Source: Perognathus longimembris pacificus (taxonomy: Eukaryota; Chordata; Mammalia; Rodentia; Heteromyidae). From it: 64,000 nt of DNA. Below the pieces are notes generated by a model. It searched no databases. It was not told where the DNA came from and saw only the letters and a program-made list of their open reading frames with translations. The stretch is from positions 8,615,297 through 8,679,296 of the forward strand of contig NC_063180.1 in assembly GCF_023159225.1 (NCBI RefSeq), written 5' to 3'. The translations under genes were made by a program, and so were the position numbers. Shown here one piece after another: positions 36,601 to 48,600 of this stretch. Position 1 is the stretch's first letter. The number at the start of each line of letters is the position of its first letter.

Positions 36601-39600
36601 CCCAGCACCACATATATAGAAAATGGCCAGAAGTGGCGCTGTGGCCTTGAGCAAAGAGAAGCCAGGGACAGTGCTCAGGCCCTGAGTCCAAGGTCCAGGA
36701 CTGGCAAAAAAATAAAAATAAAAATAAAAAAATAGAATCTTTTGTATGCTATTAAAGATTCCTCTTAATATTTTTCATGAAAGATAGTACCTAGTTAGTT
36801 GCATATGGTGTTACTTCCCCAGTTTTAGGTGACATTACATTTTTGGAAAGGTAGGAAAACTAGGTAACAATATTACTTTTGAGGGACCTGGCAACTCAAT
36901 AGGTGGAGAAGAAGGGAAATTTTATTTTCCCTATAAAGCCTACACTATTTGAATTTTAAACTTAGTCTGTATTTAACATATTCAGATACAATAAGCCCAA
37001 GCTAAGCTTTTTTATATGCTTAATTGAATACCGTCACCTGTAAATCTCAGCAAGTCCTGGGAAGTAGAAAATAATACTTTATTTGGCTACATTAACTCAT
37101 AGTTTTTAGAGATCAGTATTGGTGTCAACCACCCTCTCAGTGAAATGGCCTTGAATGTCCATAACCTGGAATAGCTCAGGCCTTTAGAATCAGACAAGAA
37201 ATTGCTTTTTCTCATTTATAATAAAGTTGGCCTTTTTTGCGGGGAGAGGGAGGTCTTTTTTTTCAAGCCACTTCAGTTTGGAAATAACATTTAGGAAGGT
37301 AATAATAATGACTAGTAAATAGCTCCTAAACAAGATCTAATTTTATCTAAAATTTCTCTGGTTCTTATCACAGGAAGTACTTCCTTACAAATGAGGAAAC
37401 TAAACCCAGATAGGCTACATAGATTGTGCAAGGTCACAGTGAACATGGTAGATGCAATACTAAGTGTTGTAATCACTGTGCTAGGAGCCCCTAGATAAAA
37501 GACTGTTTTCAGCTAATAAGAAAATAACAGCAGAGGGCTGGGAATATAGCCTAGTGACAAGAGTGTTTGGCTCACATACATGAAGCCCTGGGTTCTATTC
37601 TCCAGCACCACATATATAGAAAACAGCCAGAAGTGGTGCTGTGGCTCAAATGGCAGAGTGCTAGCCTTGAGCAAAAAGAAGCCAGGGACAGTGCTCAGGC
37701 CCTGAGTCCAAGGCCCGGACTGCCAAAAAAAAAAAAAAAGTACTCATTACCTGACTTATGAAATGTGAACTCCTCTATACAAAAGAAATAAAAATATTTT
37801 TTACAAAAGAAAATAACAGCAGAATTTATATTGTGCAGTAGATATGTGCACTTTATCTTCAATACATTTTCATGGCAATACATTTTACCATTTATGCTAA
37901 AGAATTTTTATGGATTGGCTAGTGGGTTTTTACTTTCTTTTTTTCTTATTTACTGAAAACACATCTTATGTCAGAAGTTGCTTTCTTAGGTGCCTAGCTA
38001 TGTTCCATTACCTTTACCTTCCATCCCTCTCTCTTGTCACTTCTTCTGGCACTTTCTTAGTTGGCTTGAGAGTCCCAAAAGTTTGCAAAATACTCTGAAC
38101 CTATAGTGTTTATTCCTGGCATATTTTTTTGTGACCCAGCATAACAAAATTGGACAGCATACAATTTGTTATCATTCCCCTCAAGGAAAATCATTCCCTT
38201 TGTTAAGAAGAAGAAGCCTGTCTTAGGTGACAGGTGTGGCTTGCAAGGCTCAGGTTTTCTGCTTCCAGATATATCTCAGTTTTGCCTTTCTGGCATCTTG
38301 TCAATGTTTCTTGTCTGCTCTTTATTGCACTGGGAAGGGAAAATAATGGAATAAAATATGTTCAACCATACATATGCCAAGTTTTCAGGCCTTTTTGCCT
38401 TCTTATTTATTTATTTATTTATTTTTTTGCCAGTCCTGGGGCTTAGACTCAGGGCTTGAGCACTGTCCCTGGCTTCGTTTTGCTCAAGGCTAGCACTCTG
38501 CCTTTTGAGCCACAGCACCACTTCCAGCTTTCTCTATTTATGTAGTGCTGAGTAATTGAACCCAGACCTGTGTGCATGCTAGGCAAGCACTCTTACTGTT
38601 AAGCGACATTCCCAGCCCTTTCTTGCCTTTTATAAAATATGCATGGCTTCCATGTGCTTTGAGCTGAATGCCTTTTATATGCCTGGCACCCAGTCAGGCA
38701 TTTACCTCATCAATATAAACTTACAGATTATTCTATTTTATAAATCAGGAAATTGAAGCTCAGAAAGGTTAATAATACTTCGGAGACAGAAATCAGGTAG
38801 TTGTAGTTAGCCTGAGTGAAAAATTTGTAAGATTCCTTTTCAACCAATGGCAAGATGTGATACTCACCTTATCCTAGCTATGGGGGAGCACAGTGGTTGG
38901 ACATGATGGAGCATACCTGTTATCATAGATGAATGAGGAAGCACAAAAATAGGAGGATCATGGTCTAGGCCAGTCTAGACATAAAGCAAGACCCTACCTC
39001 AAAAATAACCAATGAAAAAAGGGTGAGCAATATGGCTCAAGTGGTAGCACACCAACTTAGCAAGCTTTATGGCCATGATTTCAATTCCCAGTACTGGGGG
39101 GAAAAAACAAAACATTAAAAGTGATAATAATTTGTCTGTGTAGCTGTAGAGCTAGAGAAAGGCAGGCAGGTTTTGTTTTTTTTATATCTGACTCCCACAT
39201 AACAGTTTCTGTTGCTTTTCTACTTTCCCCAGTTTCTGCCACACATTTCAGCACCTGTTTTGCCATTTTGTTGCTGACTTATTTCTGTAATCACAGGTAT
39301 TATTTATCTTTTGGGGCATTTCTTGTGACTTTTCCCATTTGTAGATGTGAGAGTAGATGCCACTCAGGAACCCACTTCCTTGTCTTCTGAGCAGGCAGTC
39401 CCCCATATCCATCAATTTACATCTCGCTTCACATAGACTTTCTCGCTTCACCATGACTTTAGGCACAGAGCTACTGTCCAGAGTGGAAAAGGGCAAGGAA
39501 ATATCTCAAGGATCCTGGGGCAGGCTCTGCCATACGGTAATGTGTTCAACAGTACTTAGGGAGTCTCATCACATCCCTGAAGGGCAGGAATCAGGTCTTG

Positions 39601-42600
39601 ATGTTACCAAACTGTCCTGGAGCAAATACTAACAGTTTAAAGGATGACATTTTGAAAAATATGCAAAATAGACACTCTTTAAATGGCTAAATATATGCCT
39701 ATTTTGGATGTGTTTAAAGCAGTTGGATATGCGTAAATTTTAGTTTGGTATGCTGGCCAAATTTTGAGGTAAGAATCTCTGCAAAGAATTAGACAACTCA
39801 GGGGCTAGGATATAGAGGCTGTCTTCAGCTTATTTATATAACACACCTTAGTCTTACCTGCCAAATTAAACTGTGTGAGATGGATTGTGTGCTAGATCTC
39901 ATAGGCCAGGAGGTCAGCTTGCACACTAAGCCCTGTTTATGGAAAGGAAAATAGACTAGGAACAAGATCTGAGGCTATTTCTGGGGAAAATAGTACACAA
40001 ATAATATCTGTACATCCCTCAGCATTTCTGTTGCTCTTATCTCAGGCCTTCCTTTGGTGGTTGTTACAAGAGCAGCTTACTTATTGTTGTTGTTCGCTTA
40101 TGAGATCTTTCAGGACTCTGCACACCTCTTGGTGGAGGAGGCAATCCTAGGCTGAGGGATGTCAAAGTTGGGTATGACATGAGAATGAGCAGTTAAGGTC
40201 AATGGAGGCAACTTAGAGAAATGTTGCTTCCTGCTAAGTTGGGTGTGGTCACATCCACTGAACCTTTGGGTGTAAAATATCAGATTGGTAGTGGCTGCTT
40301 CATGTCTGCTCTGTTATTTCAGTAAAGAAGTTGTCTACCATCATTGTAAGGGCAGCCATCAGAGATTTGCTACAGATGCTGCCTAGGTGCTGTGCTGTTC
40401 TACTTTTCTGCCCTGTCGTTTAGAATGTGGGCTCAAGAGGTATTGTTCTGACAAGTGACCTTACTGGCAGCTAGACCTGGGAATGCAGATTTGATCTCTT
40501 GATGCAGGAGTTCTCTGCTGTACAGAGGGGTCACCTTATTTTTAGTAATGCCATTCATATGTCGTTTATCCTTTGCCAAGAAAAAATAACAGAATCTACA
40601 ATGAGGGATGCTCTGTGTTGAGGTATAAAACATGTATGGGGTTTTTCTGAGCTCCAGTTCTAGTGTTATCCCATCTTTATAACTTACTGCTTTGTTAACT
40701 GTGGGCAGGTTATTTGTACTCTACACTGTTTGCCTATTTATAGACAGAAAACAGGATAGCTGCCCTCAAAGGTGTGAGGAGTAATGGTCAGTGCATATAT
40801 AACAGTCTGTGCCTGTCTGACACAAACCTATCATTAAAAATGAAAGCTGTTACTGTTCATGGAAAAAACACTGAGTCTTTATACCTTTCTTTAAAAAAAA
40901 AAAAGAGTGTAATCATGTGTAAAGCATAGTATATTTTTAAAAATCAGTCTCCAGCTTTAAACTGACAGAATGATTTACTAAGTCATATATTCATAAAATT
41001 AAAATAATCACAAAGACTGAGAGACTGAGAGTGTCTTTCAAGTTCTGTTTATCCTTACTTTACATATAAGGAAAATGAGACCCATAAAGGAAAACTCAGG
41101 GAGCTGGTTACTGGCAGAGATGGGAAATGGCATCAGTACTCCTGACTTGTTTTGCTTTAATGGATGACATTGCAGTAGTTCTTTATAGTGGGCCTGGAAA
41201 CGAGGGACATTAGCCCTCCATTGTTTATGCAGACCATTAAAATGGTGCATGTTACAGTACAGTTTACACAGTAAGACTTGATATCTTGAAGAAATGACTT
41301 GTGGTGATAGAAAGGTCTACTGGGCAAGTTAATATAATGGAAAAGCAAAGGTATCTGGAACTTGGTATTACCTGTTTCATCTCTTTTTGTTGTTATACTG
41401 AGGTTTGAGCTCATCAGGACCTTGTGTTTGCTAGGAAAATGCTGTACACTTCTCACATCCCTATCCTTCTTGTGCTTTTGTTATTTTTCAGGATAGGTTT
41501 TAATATTTTGGCCAAAGCTGGCCTGGACCACAATTTACTTTACCTGTGCCTATATCATAGCTGGGATAACTTGTATATACAACCACACTGGATATATCTG
41601 TTGAGAAAGTTCCACTAACTTTTTGTCTGGGATGGCCTTGAACTATAATTCTTCTGATTACAAGTATTAGCCACTGCACCCGCCCTTAACCTAATACTGC
41701 CTTAGACCTAATACTATTATTTCATTCTGTTTCCATAGCAGTAAAATGAAAATAGTAGCATTTGCCCTACCTCATCTTCATAGTGGCTAGAAAGTGCAAA
41801 AAGTAAAATGTAAATGAGAGTATAAACTATAAAGTATATATAAAAGCCAGTAATGGGCTTGGGAATGTGGCTTAGTGGCAGAGTGCTTGTCTAGCATGCA
41901 TGAAGTCCTGGGTTCGATTCTTCAGTACCACATAAACAGCAAAAGCCAAAAGTGGTGCTATGGCTCCAGTGGTAGAGTGCTAGCCTTGAGCAAAAGAAGC
42001 CTAGGGACAGTGCCAAGGCCCTGAGTTCAAGCACCAGAACTGGCAAAAAAAAAAAAAAAAGCCAATATTGCCATTGTATGTCAAAGGAAAGGTCCTTTTA
42101 CCTGTTCATTTCAGTGTGCTATTTTAGAGCCATTCCTTTTATAGAAGAATCCAATTTCTTGTCTTGGGTCATTGACTCTTTCATTGGTAACCAAGAAAGA
42201 TAGTAGTTAAGTTCAATTATATAGCACTGCTACAGTAGCAGATCTCAGTGGAAATTAAATTATACACAGTAACTGCGTCATGCAGTTTTATTATATTTTT
42301 CACTTTACTGTGAAACTCTTTTGTGTTATTTATAGCTTCCTATTTATGTAGAAACCATGAGCAAACCAGGGAACACTTGTGGCAGCAATCGGTGAGAACA
42401 GCCTCCAGTCTCATTACAGGCACGTTCCAGTCCATTTTCCACAAAATTATTGACATTATGTAATGTATGTCACAGATTGAAACTTTTCATGATAGAAAAT
42501 AAAATAATAACAAATTAGAATAATAGAAAATAAAGTAAATTGACTAGAATTATCAATGGGGAAAATTTGAACCTTTTTACAAGAGTCTTTGTTATGTACA

Positions 42601-45600
42601 AAATTTTGTAATCTTAAGTAAACATTTTCACTAAGTACCATTACTTACTCTTGCCATGGAAGTAAGTGCTGTGCTTCAATCTGTACACAATATAGCAGGG
42701 CTCACAATGAACACCAGCAGTATATGTTGGGTGGATTGTTCATATGCTTATGTACTTTGTTAGTGACCACAGATCATCTTAATAAAAAAAATCAAGAGCA
42801 AAGGAACCGCTTTCATTATTAACCTTTGCTTTCCTATGGTAAAGCCTTTTCTATTTCTCAGAAAACCAGGTGCATAGGTATAAGCAAATTATCTCAGGTA
42901 ACCATAGTCATCTGAGTTTTCAACAATCTTGCCTCTGTATCTTCAGTAGTTTCTGAAGGCAGCCACCCCGAGGGCCCCCCAGACCTGCAGCAGAGCAAAG
43001 ACTCCTCAGTCCATGATGGAAAAAACCTTCTCCCCCTGACTTGTTGAAGACATCCAGTAGATAGCTCAGGAGAGCTCTTCACATCCTGTAACTTGTTTTT
43101 TTATCCACTTAGGATGTTTATAAACCCCATCGGAAATATAAACGCCAGCAGGGAGCAGAGGAGCTACTCGATGAAGAATCTCGAATCCATGCTACACTTT
43201 TGGAATATGGCAGGTAATGAATGGGTCTTAGTGTCTACTTTATAAAACCATTTAAAAGAAAAGATAATTTAAATTGCTTCATTTGGTTCAGTTGGGTTGG
43301 CTTCTACCTGATTAAGTTTTCTATTTTCAGGCAAACTTTTCAGCTTCAAGACATTTTCTCTGTTATTGCCTATTTTCATGGGTAGCCTTTGCAGTTCCTC
43401 TCTGGAGGTGTGTGTAAATTGTACCAGGCCCTGCCCTGCTTAGGAAGTTAGGGGGTTTGGAGTATTTGCAGAGGCTGACTGGTGTGCCCTTCATGACCTG
43501 TCATTATTAAGATCTTTAGTAAATAGAAGAAATAGAAACATTTCACCTGTTTATTACTAAGTTTTATAAGTCTTGACTTGCTGTGAAAGTTTTGAAGCTT
43601 TATTACATCTGTAAAATATCTCATTTGTAAAAAAAAACAGTTATTATTTTATATCCTTACTTTTCATTTAAAAAAAAAAACTGCAAGGACATAGTTCTCT
43701 GCATTGAATTTATTGATTGACATTGGGTCTTAACCTTCATTAATGTCATGCATTCTCTACATAGGGTAATTGATCCCTTGATGTATGTCTCCTCCTGCTT
43801 CCTTTCTTTATGCTAGGAGGCTCTGCTGCACATCCCAGCCCTTGTTGGATGGCTGAAACTAACTGCACCCTCCACTAGCAGTTTTCTGAGTTGAGCACCT
43901 GGTGGCTTGCTCCTCTAAGGTACTAGAGAGAACCAGTAGAAATTAAGTTTCATTATTGTAGCTTTCCAAGGAAAGGCAGTAACTCTATTTATTACTTGTT
44001 TTGAGATAATAGTATGGGGTTAAGTATTTCCCTTGCAAGCATAAAACTAGTCTTTTCCAAAAGAAGTTGAATTAGCTCTGTCCCAAAACCAAGTGTGGTG
44101 GCTGCTGTTAACGCTTACCAGTTGCTTCCCAGAGGTGAGTGCCTCCTTTGACTCAGGCACCACCTGTACTAGCTACATAGTTTTGGGATCCAGCACAAAA
44201 TGAAAATGCTTGGCCACTTACTAAGAATTGTTAATGATGACTGACTATTAAGAATTTTAGGACAACAACAATAACTACATTCAAGACCTTCCTAGGTACG
44301 GAGCCCCACACAAATGGTTGGGTTGCATTCTTATGACTCCTGCCCCAGAAACCATGTTGGGGTACCTCTGGGCAAGCCCAACTCCAAGTGGACAGGAGAA
44401 GCTGCACAACTCTGGGAAAGCCAAAGGTGGAAAGAGAAACTGAGTCACGTGTTCCAAGCTTAGGGAGTATTTAGTGGAATGTAGTGAGATTTGTTGATCT
44501 GGGTTGTTCATGTTGGAATTTTTATAGAAAATCATACTCCTAGGGATGAAAAAAATGCCAGATTCAGATAATTGGTCACCTCACTGAGATATTCTGACAA
44601 TATTCCAATGTCTTGCTTTAAAGTTCTCTTTCACATGGGACCTTTAAAGAGTACATTTGGTGTTGATAGTTTCATTGTCACCATGGGAAGGCTAGATAAA
44701 CTAGAAGAACCCTGCCCATCCTGGATTGGACAATGCAAATTGAGGCCAGCATGGACCCTGCTCCCTTTATGGAAGAGAACAAGGCATAGGTTTTGTGTGT
44801 GACTCCTCTCAAATTGTGAGTGTGAGAGCAATAGGTCTTAATCCCAGAATTTGTTCCTGCTGCCAGGGTTGTACTCGGGCAAATTTCCAAACCTAAGGTC
44901 CGTACCCAATGAAGACTTCAGGATTTTCTTTTAGAATACATGCTTTGTGTCTGGCATGTAGGAGATGAGGTTGTGGGAGATGGAGTAGTGGTTACATTGG
45001 ATACTCTCGTTTATAGCTAGCTCTTCTTTGTCATGTAGGCAGTGCTACCATGTCACAGGAGAAGAAGGCATTTAGAAAACTTAGCTGGGCACTATGTTCA
45101 GCAAAATATACTGAGTGCCTGTTCTGTGCTGGCTCTAAACTAGGCAGTGGGGATAGGATTGTGACTATAGTTGTATGGGAATGGTCATAGTAGCTTTATT
45201 CAAAATACCCCCAACATGGAAACAACTAATCAATGGTTAAACAAAATATATTTGTCCTATTCAGTGGTAAATTATTTACCCATAAAAGGAATGAATTAAT
45301 AATTCTTGCTACCGCACGAATAAATTTGAAATGTTATGCTAGTTGAAAGAAGCCAGATGTAAAAAGCCACATATTGCACGATTTCATGTACATATATTTG
45401 TAGAAAGGCAAATCTGTAGAGATAGACAATGGATTAATGGTAGCTGAGAACTGAGAAGGTGAGATTGTAACTAACTACTAGTAGATACAGAATTTCTTTT
45501 TAGGGGATAGAACTTTCTTGTTTTTACAGTGTTGTGTTGATGGTTGCACACTTCACTAAAAATTACTCAAATATATACTTCAAAACAGCAAATTTTGTAT

Positions 45601-48600
45601 TATGTGTATTACATCTCACTAAGAATAAAACAATGAATTAAGCAAATTTTCCCCTAGGAGCTCAACAAGCAGACCTAGGGGCGGCTACCCCCCCTAGGTA
45701 ATTATTCTACACAAAGCAATGAGTGCTTATGGTGTAAGTGCAGAAACACAGGAGAGTAGCTTAGTTTTAGGTGGTCAGGGTAGTTTTCTTAGAGCCTCTG
45801 TCTGGGAAGGAGAAATAGGTGGGTCTGGGAATTGGGTCACACAGGTTTTGTTGTCTGCTGCTTTATTTGGAAAATCTATAACATTCTTAGGGCTTTAGAA
45901 AATGACTGTTTGCCACAGGGTGTCTTCTGCTCTGATAGTCTCTCTTCAGACAAAAGAAAGAACAAAGAATGTTGTAAGGATACTTACAGGAATGGGGAGT
46001 TTTGACCAGACCCCATGTTGTTCAGGGTTCCCTGGTAGAAAATGAAATGTCTATGAGTAATCAGCAGAAGAGCTTCATTGATCATAGGGAGTGGTGGGAA
46101 CTAGGCTCAGTCATTGTTGACTCCCATGCCTCACATTTGAGCTGGGCTAAGGATGCTGCCTCCATCTCCAGCTTAGAAGCTGGCTAACAGCCTGAGGAAT
46201 CAGGAAGCTGATTGTTACTGCTGCTGGCAAGGGGAACATACTACTTCTGCAGAAACCCGGAAGCCACTGTGACAGCTGCTGGCCCAGACCAGGCTGCTTA
46301 TAGTGTAACCCATGGCAACACAGTGGATCTTCTGTCTCTCCTTATTTAAATAAGTTCCACATGTCCAACTCTGGGACCTAGATAGTACTCAGAATCCTAG
46401 TTCCTAGATAGCACTCAGAATCCTAGGTCAGAATCCTAGTATGAAAAATAGCCTCTTGTTTTCCAGCCTCTGCAGTATAGAGAGAGGCAGTCAATACTGA
46501 TTAAGCCATTCAGAGTGTGCCATAGGTTCTTTACAGAATTAGTGTAGATACTCGAGGTATGACCTTAAGTTGGCTACACTTCAGAACTGTAGATTTGTGC
46601 CTAAAAGATGAGCCTACTGCCCAGTAGTGACTTTTTAGTCTGTCCAATTAGACAGCAACCTACTGACTGCTAGGCTAAATGATTCTTATGGCATCTGATT
46701 CCTGCATTTTTAAATTTTATTTTATTCATTAAGTAAACACAATAAATACAAAATGTAAAAGTAGAATACTTGCCCTCAAGGAAAAGGATGCAGACATGAA
46801 ACCAGCAGATTGGGAAGTGAAAGAAATACACGCAGATGCAGGATGAATAATCAGGACTGCTTGTATGCACAGCATACATGTTATGGGAGCTTTGGAGAAG
46901 CATCTTTAGAGCTGAGGAAACTAGGGAAACAGGAGGAGAGAACAATGTGTGCAAAGCTCCCTGTTCAGGCAGTAGATGGAGCAAGAGTGTGTGAGCTGAG
47001 CTACGGGGGTGAGGCCGAGCAGTTTGCAGGCATAAAGGAGAAGGCACATGAGGCTGCTCAGGCAGTCCTATTTTCTCCCAATGGGAAATGTCGCCATTGA
47101 TAAAGAGGAATGAGGTCATTGTGAAATTGGGTAAGAAGTGGGTGCGAAAGAGTAGGAGGAGGTAATACTGTAGGCTCCAGACCAGTGCAGGCAACATACT
47201 GAGATGTAGCCTGAGTAAGAATAGAGTGAATCCCCCAACTTGGTTTTCTTAAATGGTTACATATAATTTTATTTCCCCACAAACTAAAGTATGTATGTGA
47301 GGCTGGGTGTTTTGCATTATATGTTTTGTTGTTGTTGTTGAATAGTTTTTACGTTGTTGCTTTTGTGTTTTTTACTTAGCTTAATAGAGCCAGAAAATAG
47401 ACTTATGTAAACTAAAGTGCATTTGTGTGTTTTTAACTTTTAAGGTTGTGTGAAGAGAATCCATATTACTAACATCATGCTTGGATTATGCATAAGAATA
47501 AACTATGTGCAGAACTATTATTGAAGTAATATTAGAAAGCATGTTCAGCTTGAGCAAACACATTCACATTTGTTCACACAGATAGTTTTTAAGCTTTTAG
47601 CTTACCCTGTGGCTCTGAAATGCAATTTCTGATTCAAAGAGTAATAACTGTGCTTATCGAAATGTTGTACCCTATAGTATCTGAATGTTCTCTTACAGTG
47701 TTTGTATAGCAAATAGCATGGCCGGCTCTTTATTCAAAAACTGGTAGAATATGTTTTGGGTAAACAAAAAATAGCCTAAATCCTCAATATTGTTTTTCCT
47801 ATAAATTTTAAAAATGAGTTTAGAATGTATTATGATTTTTGAATAGTAATTGAACTCCTTTTTCATGGCTGGCAGGAGATACGGATTTAGCCGCCAGAGT
47901 GAAGCAGAGAAGGTAAGACAAGAATCAACAATGGGAGAGAATATTTGAGAAATGACAACCACACTCCATTTCGCCCTCTGTCTGATAGTAATAGTTGAAC
48001 AACTGCTCACTGGTAAACCCAGGAAGGAAGTAGATGGGAAAGGCTGCTGCTGAGTGCTGGGCCTTGGGAAGGCAGGCGAAGCAGGAGCCTCTGGCTCCTA
48101 CATCTCTGTCCTAGAATTGTCAACCTGCCACCTCTGCAAACAGTGAAGCCAAAACTTAGCAGCAGTCTCATCTCATCCTAGGGCTGGAGGTGTAAAGGGT
48201 GATTGAAGCCTTGACCTCAGAGTTGTAGAGTGGGGTCTTTCAATGTTAAGTCTGCTTCCAGAAGTCCCTGAGTACATGTATTATATGATGACCAGCCTCT
48301 GGACTGATGAGAACAGGATGCTAGCAATGATATAGAATAAATTAATAGGCCTGTCCTATGCCGGGAAGCAAAATGTGAAAGAGCCAGAGAAATCAAGATA
48401 GGCTTTCCAACTTTATGAAGGAGTCTTAAAGATTTCCATTAATATATGCATGTATTTATTCCTTAGTGATTGTTAATCATCACCAACAGAGCAGTCAGAT
48501 AAATCTTATAGTTCCAAACTCTTGCTGTGTGCTAGGATGTTTGTTAATGGGCTTTGCATATATTTATTCCCTGAAACTACTCAATAAGGAAGATATTCCT

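Larger units (their letters stand above)
34094..43112 (+). other. CCDC93: CCDC93 intron 6
   Basis: 9.0 kb and rich in mobile DNA. It holds five IDL-Geo-type SINEs including the SINE-L1 chimera, three B1-ID dimers, a solo MaLR-type LTR, three MIR-like pieces and old B1 fragments. The stretches 39120-40690 and 42070-43112 contain nothing I can name. Confidence 0.9.
43214..47875 (+). other. CCDC93: CCDC93 intron 7
   Basis: 4.7 kb without any young SINE. It contains the L1M 3' end (45.2-45.6 kb) and the 26-base tandem repeat. The stretches 43214-45100 and 46450-47875 hold only weak hints of old repeats. Confidence 0.9.

Noticed and set aside
46670..47197. Minus-strand open frame of 175 codons
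   Set aside because: No recognisable domain, no splice or promoter context, and AT-rich low-quality composition; the other strand is also partly open. Chance or an old repeat is more likely.
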